A DNA stretch of 64,000 nt from NCBI GenBank assembly GCA_036504155.1, contig DASXVQ010000230.1, forward strand, positions 62,001 through 126,000. The letters are read 5' to 3'. Shown here one piece after another: positions 34,285-42,196 of this stretch (the first letter of the stretch is position 1; each line of letters opens with the position of its first letter). The translations under genes were made by a program, and so were the position numbers. The DNA comes from JACRCT01 sp036504155 (GTDB lineage Bacteria > Myxococcota > Myxococcia > Myxococcales > UBA5297). The notes under the pieces are model-generated. The model worked only from the letters and a program-made list of their open reading frames with translations. It had not been told where the DNA came from and searched no databases.

Positions 34285-35243
34285 GCAAGCTGCGAGCCCC
34301 TCCGGCCGAGCGAGTCGATCCGCGCGAGCGGCTGCGCCGGCTGCTCTTGCTGGTGCCGTACGCCGCGAAGAAGCCCGGCATCACCGTGTCCGAGCTGGCG
34401 AAGAAGCTGGGCGTCGATCGCGCCGAGCTGATCGAGGACCTGGACGTGCTGGCGATGGTCGGCCGGCCGCCGTTCTCGCCGGACGACTTCATCGACGTCT
34501 ACGTGGAGGGCGAGACGGTCCACGTGGCGCTCGACCAGCGCTTCAGCCGGCCGCCGAGGCTCACCCCGGCCGAGGCCGCGGCGCTGCTGGCCGCCGCCCA
34601 GGTGATGCTTCCCGCCGCCCGGAGCGCGCTCGGCTCGGCGCAGAAGAAGCTCTTGGCGGCGCTGCCCGCCCACGCCCGCCGCTCGTTCAGCCGGCTCGCG
34701 ACGCGGGTGGGCGCGGACGAGGCCCCGATGGACGACCTGCTCGAGCCCCTGGCCAGTGCGGCCCGCGAGGCGCGCGAGGTCGAGTTCGACTACCTGACCG
34801 GCGGCCGGGGCAAGCGCGAGAGGCGCGCGGTCCGGCCGCAGGCGGTCTACCTCCACCGCGGGCAGTGGTACCTCGCCGGGTGGTGCCTCATGCGCAACGA
34901 CGACCGGCTGTTCCGCGTGGACCGCATCAGCAAGCTGGTGGTCACCGCGCGCGCCTTCACGCCCAGCCGCCAGGCCCGGCGCGAGGAAGCCGGACCGCGG
35001 GAGACCAACGCGGCCAAGGCCGTGCTGCGCTTCACCAAGGGCGCGGCGCCCTTCGTGCGCGAGCGGTTCCCCGAGGCCAGGGCGCTCGAGGACGGCGGGC
35101 TGGAGGTCGAGCTGTCCGGCGTCAGCCGCGACTGGATCGTCCCGTACGTGCTCGGCTTCGGCGGCGAGGCGCAGGTGGTGGAGCCCAAGGAGCTGCGGGA
35201 CGCCGTGCTCGAAGCGGCGCACAAGACAGGTTTGAGTGCCTGA
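34281..35243 (+). CDS. WYL-domain transcriptional regulator, second of a tandem pair
   Basis: This 320-residue partner of the preceding regulator starts at GTG 34281 with GGAGG exactly 5 nt upstream and overlaps the previous stop by 4 nt. It has a winged-helix region (about 15-60, ITVSELAKKLGVDRAELIED), a WYL domain with the intact motif QWYLAGW and LFRVDRI (about 195-220), and a WCX-type C-terminus. The PafB-PafC pair of actinobacteria acts as a heterodimer sensing DNA damage; translational coupling here suggests a similar complex, but the targets are unknown. It is convergent with the release-factor-like gene. Confidence 0.88.
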   Translation: MSKLRAPPAERVDPRERLRRLLLLVPYAAKKPGITVSELAKKLGVDRAELIEDLDVLAMVGRPPFSPDDFIDVYVEGETVHVALDQRFSRPPRLTPAEAAALLAAAQVMLPAARSALGSAQKKLLAALPAHARRSFSRLATRVGADEAPMDDLLEPLASAAREAREVEFDYLTGGRGKRERRAVRPQAVYLHRGQWYLAGWCLMRNDDRLFRVDRISKLVVTARAFTPSRQARREEAGPRETNAAKAVLRFTKGAAPFVRERFPEARALEDGGLEVELSGVSRDWIVPYVLGFGGEAQVVEPKELRDAVLEAAHKTGLSA

Positions 35244-35263
35244 TCGCTGATCTAATGATGCGG

Positions 35264-35290
35264 GGAAAGCGTGACCCCCATCACGTTTCC
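35264..35290. terminator. Hairpin between convergent genes, with a GTGACC-N4-TCAC core
   Basis: GGAAA-G-CGTGA and TCACG-TTTCC pair with one bulged base around a 6-nt loop, 20 bp after the stop at 35243 and 38 bp before the convergent stop at 35329. Position and stem suit a two-way terminator. The core GTGACCCCCATCAC (35271-35284) shares its pattern with two dyads at 63491 and 63558. Confidence 0.5.
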
Positions 35291-35328
35291 GCCAGAACCC
35301 CAGGCGAATTGGCCAGATAGGCCCGCCG

Positions 35329-35730
35329 TCAGTCGAAATCCCGGCGCTCGCGCTTCTTCTCGCCCTGCCGCTTCTTGCCCTCCAGGCGCCGCCGCTTGGA
35401 GCCCAAGCTGGGCCGGGTCTTCTTCCGCTTCTTGGCGACGAAGGAGAAGGCCACCAGCTTGGCCCGGAGCCGCTCCAGCGCCGCGCCGCGGTTCTGCAGC
35501 TGGGACCTGCGCTCCGTCGCCGCCGCCACGAACCCGGTGGGCCGGTGCCGCAGCCGCACTCCGGTCTCGGTCTTGTTGCGGTGCTGCCCGCCGGGGCCGC
35601 CGGCGGTGAAGAACTCGAGGTCGCACTCGCCGGCCAGATCCTCGTCGGAGAGCCGTGCCGATCGCGCGGCGATCGCCTTGGGGTCCGGGGCGGGGGTGGG
35701 GGCAGGGGGAGGGGGCTGGCCGTCGGTCAT
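35329..35730 (-). CDS. Release-factor-like ribosome-rescue protein (GGQ domain only)
   Basis: This 133-residue protein carries the peptidyl-tRNA hydrolysis domain of class I release factors without codon-recognition domains. The catalytic GGQ is at residues 47-49 in AGGPGGQHRNKTETGVRLRH, and the C-terminus is a Lys/Arg-rich tail (KKRKKTRPSLGSKRRRLEGK) of the type that enters the empty mRNA channel in ArfB and mitochondrial C12orf65-type factors. It probably frees stalled ribosomes. The first 30 residues are Pro-rich and not conserved. It lies 20 bp downstream of the ABC permease gene on the same strand and may be co-transcribed with it. Confidence 0.88.
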   Translation of the reverse strand: MTDGQPPPPAPTPAPDPKAIAARSARLSDEDLAGECDLEFFTAGGPGGQHRNKTETGVRLRHRPTGFVAAATERRSQLQNRGAALERLRAKLVAFSFVAKKRKKTRPSLGSKRRRLEGKKRQGEKKRERRDFD

Positions 35731-35750
35731 CTCTTCGTTCTCCGAAAGCG

Positions 35751-37439
35751 CTACTCGCGCATGACCAGGCGCAGCACCGTCTCTCTCCGGCTCTCGAGCA
35801 GCGCCGCCGCCTGGGGCAGCAGGCGAGTGTAAGCGAACCAGAGCCCCACGGCGCACGCCGTCAGCGCGGCGAGGGTTCCCGGGCCCGGCGCCGAAGCGCC
35901 CAGCAGCCGCAGCGCGATCGCCAGCGGCGTCACCGCCACCCCGGTGGCGAGCAGTCCGACGAAGGTGCCCACCGCCGGCGGCCGGTCGCGCCGGCGCAGC
36001 GAGGCGTGGAACTTCCGCGGCGCGACGACGGAGAGCACGTTGCCCACCGCCAAGAGCACCGGCAGCTCCACCGCCGGCGCGAGCAGGCCCACCGCGATCT
36101 CGAAGGGTCCCAGCGCGGCGACGTAGGCCGAGTAGAAGGCGATGAGCGCCGCCGCCGCCACCAGGGTCCCCACGGCGTGGACCACGTTCTTGGCGACGAA
36201 CAGCGAGCGCAGCGGCACGGGCGAGGCGTAGAGCAGCGCGAGCCCCGGCCCGTCGTAGGCGAAGGCGTTCTGCGCGAAGTTGGCGCCCACCACCAGCGCG
36301 GCGTAGCTCGTCAAGACGCCGATGAGCCAGGCGTCCGCGGCGGTCCCCACCACCGCCTGCGCCAACTCCCGCGCGTGCACCAGGCGCAGCAGGATGCACA
36401 GGAAGAACGGCACCGCGACCAGCAGCCGGGCCTTGGGGTTGCGCACGAAGTCGCTCGCCTCGCGGTCGATGAGCGCCCAGAAGGCCCCGTCGCGCACGCG
36501 CCGCCGACCCGTCGCAGTCTCGTCCCGCGGCTTGGACGGCCGGGCGGTGCCCCGGTAGAAGCGCACCAGGAGCCAGAAGGCGACGGCGTAGCCCACCGCC
36601 GCGCCGAACAGCAGCCAGAACATCATCTGCGAGGCCAGCCGGAAGTCGCCGCGCGCCAGCGACTCCAGGCCGACCGCCAGCGCGCAGGGAGGCACGTTGC
36701 CCAGCGCGGTGGCGGTGGCGATGACGAAGCGCTCGTCCACCGTCTCCAGGCCCCCGAACGCCCCGCCCTCCTTGAAGAGGTTCGCCAGCCAGCTGACGTC
36801 CACCGGCGGCGCCAGCGTCGCCAGGAACAGCCCGCCGACGAAGAGCAGGCCCAGGATCTCCGCCGATCGCCGGTGCCGCAGCACGTTGAGCACCAGCGTC
36901 AGGCCCACCCGGCCCCAGGCGACCGCGAAGAGCAGGTAGGAGAAGACCAGCAGCGCCCCCTGCGTCGCGGGGAAGGGCCGGTGCGCGGCGTAGCCCAGGG
37001 CGGCCCCGATGATCGGCGGGTAGAAGATGAGCGAGCGCGGCTCGATCAGCCCGGAGGCCGAGGAGGCCACGAACAGCTCGATGGGCCGGATGGGGAAGGT
37101 GGCGAAGCGCGACAGCTCGCTGTGCTCGTCCACGCCCGCGGAGAGCACCGGCCAGACCACGAAGACGATGAAGACCAGGAACGTCACCAGCCGCAGCACG
37201 AAGCGCGACCACAGCGGCGAGGCGGCGATGGCGGGGTGCGCCTGGATGGCGTAGGTGCCGAAGCCCAGCGCCGCCGCGACCGCGGTCAGCACCGCCAGGC
37301 CCACCAACGCCGGCGCCACCGCCGAGGCCTGGCGGTACCGGTTGGAGCCGGTCATCAGCCGCAGCTGCCAGATGAGCCCCAAGTGCGAGGCCCAGCGCCG
37401 CGGGTCGACGAGCGACCGCTGTGTGAGCGTGAGGTTCAC
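35751..37439 (-). CDS. ABC transporter permease (ABC-2-like)
   Basis: This 562-residue integral membrane protein has about 12-14 hydrophobic helices and no signal peptide. It begins with GTG at 37439, overlapping the stop of the rhodanese lipoprotein gene by GTGA. It has the long Leu/Val/Ala-rich segments and cytosolic loops of ABC-2 type exporter permeases, with no substrate signature. The ATPase encoded at 38077-38907 is the obvious partner. The substrate is unknown; membrane lipid, peptide or antibiotic export are all possible. Confidence 0.8.
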   Translation of the reverse strand: MNLTLTQRSLVDPRRWASHLGLIWQLRLMTGSNRYRQASAVAPALVGLAVLTAVAAALGFGTYAIQAHPAIAASPLWSRFVLRLVTFLVFIVFVVWPVLSAGVDEHSELSRFATFPIRPIELFVASSASGLIEPRSLIFYPPIIGAALGYAAHRPFPATQGALLVFSYLLFAVAWGRVGLTLVLNVLRHRRSAEILGLLFVGGLFLATLAPPVDVSWLANLFKEGGAFGGLETVDERFVIATATALGNVPPCALAVGLESLARGDFRLASQMMFWLLFGAAVGYAVAFWLLVRFYRGTARPSKPRDETATGRRRVRDGAFWALIDREASDFVRNPKARLLVAVPFFLCILLRLVHARELAQAVVGTAADAWLIGVLTSYAALVVGANFAQNAFAYDGPGLALLYASPVPLRSLFVAKNVVHAVGTLVAAAALIAFYSAYVAALGPFEIAVGLLAPAVELPVLLAVGNVLSVVAPRKFHASLRRRDRPPAVGTFVGLLATGVAVTPLAIALRLLGASAPGPGTLAALTACAVGLWFAYTRLLPQAAALLESRRETVLRLVMRE

Positions 37440-38062
37440 GGGTCGAGCGTGTGGCCGGCGGCCTTCCAGCCGTTCATCCCGCCGTCGAGGTAGCGCACGG
37501 CGCGGTAGCCGCGGGCGACCAAGTCGTTGCCCGCGATGGTGCTCATGTAGTTGCTCTTGCAGTACACGACGACGGGCCGGTCCAGGTCGGCCCCGACGTA
37601 GGCCGCGATGGCGCTCGGGTCCAGGTAGGTGATGTTGGCGTCGGTCCCGGGGATGTTCCCCTCGTAGGGGACGTGCACGTTGATGAGCAGGAAGCCCTTG
37701 TCGCCGCCGTCGGGCGTGGCCTGGAGCACGGCCCAGAGGTCGGCGACGCTGATGGCGCCCAGGGTCGCGGCCGCGGCGTCGGGCGGCTCGACCGCGGCTG
37801 CGTCCGCGCCGGCCGGGTTGGAGGCGTCGGTGCCGGCGGCGGGGGCGGCATCCGCCTCGCCCGTGCTCGCATCCGCGCCGCCTGGCGAAGCGTCCAGGCT
37901 CAGCGGCGCCGCGTCCGCGATGTCGGGCGTGGCGTCGGCGCTGGCCGAGGTCGCGTCCTTGCCGATGGAAGTGGAGGCGTCCGTGCCGGACTCCTGCGGC
38001 CCGGGACAGGCAACCAGCCCGACGCAGAGGGTCAGGGCGACGCAAACGAGGCGCGACTTCAT
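37436..38062 (-). CDS. Rhodanese-domain lipoprotein within an ABC exporter operon
   Basis: This 208-residue protein has a lipoprotein signal (MKSRLVCVALTLCVGLVACP, lipobox LVAC). A linker of about 80 residues follows, made of repeats of Asp-Ala with Ser, Thr, Gly and Pro, and then a rhodanese-like domain (about 100-208). The active loop VVVYCKSNYMS has the Cys in the expected place, and the domain ends GGMNGWKAAGHTLDP. Such domains move sulfane sulfur or act as binding folds. The gene lies 14 bp after the ABC ATPase gene and overlaps the permease gene by 4 bp, so all three are one operon, an unusual arrangement. Confidence 0.85.
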   Translation of the reverse strand: MKSRLVCVALTLCVGLVACPGPQESGTDASTSIGKDATSASADATPDIADAAPLSLDASPGGADASTGEADAAPAAGTDASNPAGADAAAVEPPDAAAATLGAISVADLWAVLQATPDGGDKGFLLINVHVPYEGNIPGTDANITYLDPSAIAAYVGADLDRPVVVYCKSNYMSTIAGNDLVARGYRAVRYLDGGMNGWKAAGHTLDP

Positions 38063-38076
38063 GGTGGGGAACTCCG

Positions 38077-38907
38077 TCAGCCGTAGAAGGAGAGGCGCAC
38101 GCCGGTGGCGCGGGGCGCGCCGACGAGCGCCTGGAAGAGCTCTTCGAGGTTGCCCGCCTTCCACTCGGCCTTCAGCTGGTCGAGCGGGCCGCTGGCCCTC
38201 ATCTTGCCGGTCATGATGACCCCGGCGTGCGTGGCGAGCTTCTCGGCGATCTCCAGCACGTGGGTGGTCATGAAGATCGTGGTGCCGGTCCGCTTGAGCT
38301 CCTTGAGCAGCTCGCGGATGACCGCCGAGGCGAGCACGTCGATGCCCTCGAAGGGCTCGTCCAGGAAGAGGAGCTTGGGCGCGTGGATGAGCGCCGCGGC
38401 GATGGCCACCTTGCGGCGCATGCCCTTGGAGTAGTCGGCGATGAGGCCGTCGGCCTTGCCCGTCAGCTCCACCAGGTCGAGCAGCTCCCTGGCGCGCCGG
38501 GTCGCCTCGTCGCCCTTGAGCCCGTACATGCGCCCGCAGAAGACCAGGTACTGCAGGCCGGTCAGGCGCTCGAAGAGGGCCAGCTCCTCGAAGACCACGC
38601 CGATGGACGCCTTGACGCCCAACGGGTCGCGCTTGAGGTCCCGGCCGAGGATCCGGATCTCGCCCGAGTCCGCGCCGTAGATGCCGGTGAGCATCGCGAT
38701 GGTCGTGGACTTGCCGGCGCCGTTGGGGCCCAGGAAGGCGTAGAAGGCGCCCTGCGGGATCTCGAGGGAGAGGCCGTCCACCGCCGCGAACCCGTCGAAC
38801 TTCTTCACGAGACTGGTGGCGTGGACCGCGGGGAGGGCGGCGAGCGCGACCGGCTGGCCCAACGGCGGAGTGGGAGCGGCGGGCGGGACGGGCAGGGGGT
38901 CGGACAT
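38077..38907 (-). CDS. ABC transporter ATP-binding protein
   Basis: This 276-residue ATPase has an extra N-terminal Pro/Ala stretch (about 1-28), then Walker A GPNGAGKST at 60-68, Q-loop region, a signature-type motif YSKGMRRKVAIAAAL, Walker B LLFLDEPFEGID and a switch His in FMTTHVLE. The signature is SKGM rather than LSGGQ, seen in ABC-2 exporters of the CcmA/NatA type. The start at 38907 (MSDPLPVPPA) is preferred; the frame stays open for 52 codons upstream through repeat-like sequence. It is first in an operon with the rhodanese lipoprotein and permease genes. Confidence 0.9.
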   Translation of the reverse strand: MSDPLPVPPAAPTPPLGQPVALAALPAVHATSLVKKFDGFAAVDGLSLEIPQGAFYAFLGPNGAGKSTTIAMLTGIYGADSGEIRILGRDLKRDPLGVKASIGVVFEELALFERLTGLQYLVFCGRMYGLKGDEATRRARELLDLVELTGKADGLIADYSKGMRRKVAIAAALIHAPKLLFLDEPFEGIDVLASAVIRELLKELKRTGTTIFMTTHVLEIAEKLATHAGVIMTGKMRASGPLDQLKAEWKAGNLEELFQALVGAPRATGVRLSFYG

Positions 38908-39058
38908 GGGAGCGCCGCTGTCGGCCGGGCCATGATAGCCGAGCCGCTGCGGATTCGCCCCGCTCGCCCTCTGGAGCTCTTCGCCCCAAGGGACCCGTTT
39001 TGGGTTGAGGACCACGCTACTGGGTGTGTCGAGCGGGCCCGAAAATCGGGGAACCCCC

Positions 39059-39221
39059 GACACCCCGAGCTCGTCGAGGGGCCAGAGCTTAGTCCTGGAG
39101 AACTCGAGGAGGCAGACCTCAGGACAGAGTCCTGGCGCGCAGGATCGTTGGGCCGAACACCGCCCAGTCCACCCGAGTCCACACGGACCGAACGCTGGCC
39201 CCTCGACAAGCTCGGGGTGTC
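39059..39221. repeat. REP-like inverted repeat pair
   Basis: Bases 39059-39084 and 39196-39221 are 26-bp inverted copies with one mismatch, about 110 bp apart. Each arm is built on the core CCCTCGAC(A/G)AGCTCGGG, a type of intergenic repeat I know from many GC-rich genomes. A related arm lies at 45408-45430. The element fills the gap between the ABC ATPase gene and the PKD protein gene's end. Confidence 0.7.
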
Positions 39222-39228
39222 GGTTCGG

Positions 39229-42096
39229 TCAGCCGCGCTTGCGACGCAGGAGCCCCAAGGCCAGCAGCGCCAAGGTGAGCCCGCCTGGCGCCGAAGCGGC
39301 CGAGCAGCCGCAGCCGGCGGAAATCGGACCCAGCGGCCCGGTCGTGCCGGCGTCGGGACCGGGGTCGCTGCCGGTGGTGATGCTGATGGGCCAGTCGCGG
39401 TTGGTCTCCAGCGGCGGCGAGCCGTCGTCGCGGACGCCCAGGTGGATCTTCGGGTTGGCGGGCAGCTTCGCGGCGGCCGCGGCCGTCATCTCGTGGTCGG
39501 CGACGGCGGTGGTGTAGATGACGTCGGCGGTGGTCAGCGTGGTGGGGACGTGCCACTCGAAGGTCAGCTTGTTGTTGTCCGGGTCGGTGCAGCCGGAGGC
39601 ATCGAGGTGGAGGGTCAGCGGCGCCTTTCCGGAGGGCGGGTCGACCGTGGCCTTGGCGCAGTCGGGGGCGCGGTTGGCCTGGCCGGGCGTGATGGTGAAG
39701 GTGGTCTCGGCCGGGCCGAGGGCCGGCTTGCCGTCGTCCTGTGCGGAGAGCCTGGCGGTGAAGGTGCCGGCGGCGGCGTAGGTGTGGTCCACCGCGGCGG
39801 CGTGCGAGACCGCGGAGCCGTCGCCGAAGTCCCAGGTGAGGGTCACGCCGTCGCCGTCGGGATCGGTCACGCCCGTGGCGTCGAAGTGGACCGTGAGCGG
39901 CGCGGCGCCGGAGGTGGGGCTGGCCGAGGCGGAGCCGATGTCCGGGGGCGCGTTGCCGGTGACCCTGACGGTGAGCACGCCGGTGCTGCTGGCGCCGCCG
40001 GTGTCGGTGACGGTGAGCGTCGCGGTGAAGGTCCCCGCGTTCGGGTAGGCGTGCGACGGCTTGGAGTCGGTGGCCCTGGCGGAGCCGTCGCCGAAGTCCC
40101 AGGAGTAGGTGAGGTTCGTCCCGTCCTCGGGGTCCGAGCTGCCGGAGCCGTCGAAGGCGACGGTCAGCGGGGCCGGGCCGGTCAGCGGGCTGCCCTGGGC
40201 GTCGGCGGTGGGCGCCTTGTTGCCCGGCGTGTTGACGGTGACGGTCGCGGTCGCGGTCGCGGACAGCGCGGTGGGCTGCGTGCCGTCGGTGACGCGCAGC
40301 GTGACCACGTGCCCGCCCGCGACGTCGAAGCGGTACGCCTTCGTCAGGGCGGTGCCGCTCTCCTCGGCGCCGGAGTCGAGCTTGAACGCGTAGGCCTTGA
40401 TGTCCGAGGCGCCGTTGCCGTCGGAGGAGGCGGAGGCGTCGCAGGTCACGTCGAGCGGCGCGTCGCCGGTGGCGGGGGTGCAGGCGAGGGCCGCGACCGG
40501 CGCGAAGACCGGCTTGCACTCGGTCTCGGCGGAGAAGTCGCCCTCGTTGCCCGCGGCGTCGACCGCGGTCACGCGGTAGCGGTAGGTCTGCGTGCCGTCG
40601 AGGCCGGTGAAGTCGCGGTAGATGCCGCTGGCGACGTCGGAGTGGCCGTAGTTGCAGCCGGCGTCGCCGGGGTGGACGCAGCCGGCGTGGGCGGAGGTGT
40701 CGGAGTAGACCTTGTAGGTCACGCCCGCCGGCTCGGGGTTGTTGTCGACCCCCGCAGTGACCGGGGCCCAGTTCACGCGGAGGGTGCCGCCGGCGCTGGC
40801 GGTGCAGCCGACGCCGGTCGGCGCCTTGGGGGCCACGGTGTCCGACGGGCCGGTGTTGAAGTAGCTGGGGTCGCCGGGGTCCCCGGCCATGACGGCGTAG
40901 CCGCGCCGGTCCCAGGAGACGATGTTGAGGATGAAGGCGGCGAAGAACGGGCCCGGGTCGTTGTCGGGGCCCTCGGCGGGGTTCTTCCACCCCGCCTTCG
41001 CGAGCAGCACGCCCTGCACCTTCTGGTCGTTCTTGTCGGCGATGCCGACCGCGCCGGCGCAGGCGCTGGCGACGTAGAGGTCGCCCCCGGGGTCGGCGCA
41101 GGCCGTGACCTCGGCCGAGTACTTCGAGTCGCCCATCATCAGCAGGGCCGCCTTGGCGACCTTGGCGTCGTCGCTGGTGCCGGCGGCGAGGCCCTCGAGG
41201 AAGGTGCGGGCGCCGGGGTCGTCGCCCAGGTAGCCCAGGGCGAAGAGCGCCATGTACTTCGTGGCCGGCGGCTCGGTGTCGTGGAAGGCGCACTGCAGGC
41301 GGGCACGCAGGGCGGGCAGGTAGGCGCCGAGGATGCTCTTGCGAGCGGCGAGGTGCGAGGCCGCCCACAGGTGCTGCACCTCGTACTTGGTGAAGCTGGA
41401 GGAGCTGGAGGGCACCGCGGGAGGGCAGGCCTTGATCTGCGTGTCCGGGCAGTAGGTGTTGGAGATCGAGGCGGGCCTGCCCGAGTCCCACGAGCCGCGG
41501 CCGGCGCAATAGTTCTTCACCAGGTCGGCCAGCCCGGTGGTGAAGTCGGTGCCGCTTCCGAAGTCGACCTTGGCGACGTACTGGAGGGTGGCGCCCTGGT
41601 CCTGCGAACCCTGGCCGAGCCCGGGGAAGCCGGAAGGCACCACGGTTCCACCGGTCTTGCGGATGGCCACGGCGTTGTGGGGGCTGCCGTAGGTGCCGTA
41701 GCGGTTGCTCTGCCCGGAGTTGCCGAAGCTGACGTAGAAGTCCAGGGTGCCGATGTCCAGGCTGCCCCCCGTCCCGCTGATGGAGAGCGTGCGCTTGAGC
41801 TTCTCGCCCGGCATCAAGTAGTTGCCCACCTTCGGCGCGGGTCCGGTGACGTCGATGGCGTAGCCGGGGGACTCGGCGTACAGCACGAAGTTCACCAGCG
41901 GGTAGCCCATGTTGTTCTGGATGAAGACGTCGACCGTCGCGGAGCCCGAGGCGGGGACGCTGACGACGTCCTGGCCGAGCCGGAGGACGAGGTTGTATCC
42001 GGAGGCCCAGAGGCAGTCGCACCAGTGCGCCAGCGCGGGCGAAGCGGCGAGCAGCACTGCGGCGCTGGCCAGGACGGCAACGAGGCGTCGGAGCAT
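39229..42096 (-). CDS. Secreted PKD-domain protein with MYXO-CTERM-like anchor
   Basis: This 955-residue surface protein has a signal peptide (MLRRLVAVLASAAVLLAASP, cleavage near ALA). A unique N-terminal half (about 30-480) includes a helical, HEAT-like stretch (KYMALFALGYLGDDPGARTF, ALLMMGDSKYSAEV). A fibronectin III-like domain follows (about 500-610, YKVYSDTSAHAGC, YRYRVTAVDAAGNEGDFS), then three or four PKD domains with the hallmark YSWDFGDGSA and LTWDFGDGSA. The tail is GCGCSAASA, a hydrophobic helix and RRKRG, a MYXO-CTERM-like signal. The start is set by the signal peptide. Adhesion or surface display is likely. It is divergent from the ankyrin gene across a shared promoter region. 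Confidence 0.82.
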   Translation of the reverse strand: MLRRLVAVLASAAVLLAASPALAHWCDCLWASGYNLVLRLGQDVVSVPASGSATVDVFIQNNMGYPLVNFVLYAESPGYAIDVTGPAPKVGNYLMPGEKLKRTLSISGTGGSLDIGTLDFYVSFGNSGQSNRYGTYGSPHNAVAIRKTGGTVVPSGFPGLGQGSQDQGATLQYVAKVDFGSGTDFTTGLADLVKNYCAGRGSWDSGRPASISNTYCPDTQIKACPPAVPSSSSSFTKYEVQHLWAASHLAARKSILGAYLPALRARLQCAFHDTEPPATKYMALFALGYLGDDPGARTFLEGLAAGTSDDAKVAKAALLMMGDSKYSAEVTACADPGGDLYVASACAGAVGIADKNDQKVQGVLLAKAGWKNPAEGPDNDPGPFFAAFILNIVSWDRRGYAVMAGDPGDPSYFNTGPSDTVAPKAPTGVGCTASAGGTLRVNWAPVTAGVDNNPEPAGVTYKVYSDTSAHAGCVHPGDAGCNYGHSDVASGIYRDFTGLDGTQTYRYRVTAVDAAGNEGDFSAETECKPVFAPVAALACTPATGDAPLDVTCDASASSDGNGASDIKAYAFKLDSGAEESGTALTKAYRFDVAGGHVVTLRVTDGTQPTALSATATATVTVNTPGNKAPTADAQGSPLTGPAPLTVAFDGSGSSDPEDGTNLTYSWDFGDGSARATDSKPSHAYPNAGTFTATLTVTDTGGASSTGVLTVRVTGNAPPDIGSASASPTSGAAPLTVHFDATGVTDPDGDGVTLTWDFGDGSAVSHAAAVDHTYAAAGTFTARLSAQDDGKPALGPAETTFTITPGQANRAPDCAKATVDPPSGKAPLTLHLDASGCTDPDNNKLTFEWHVPTTLTTADVIYTTAVADHEMTAAAAAKLPANPKIHLGVRDDGSPPLETNRDWPISITTGSDPGPDAGTTGPLGPISAGCGCSAASAPGGLTLALLALGLLRRKRG

Positions 42097-42151
42097 GGGC
42101 GGCTTCCTGGGGGCGTCGGCCACGCACCCCGGCTGGTCATGGGGAAGGGGA

Positions 42152-42161
42152 CAGTATACTG
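42152..42161. promoter_or_regulatory. Palindromic -10 element between divergent genes
   Basis: CAGTATACTG is a perfect 10-bp palindrome, so TATACT, a strong -10, can be read on both strands. It lies 35 bp before the GTG at 42197 and 55 bp before the ATG at 42096. On the plus strand TGGTCA, 15 bp upstream, is a weak -35; no -35 is clear on the minus strand. Confidence 0.4.
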
Positions 42162-42196
42162 GCGCGCCCAGAGCCGCCTCAAACCGGAGCCCCTTC

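Noticed and set aside
33283..35243. A PafBC-proteasome locus
   Set aside because: No pafA, dop, pup or proteasome gene is in the window.
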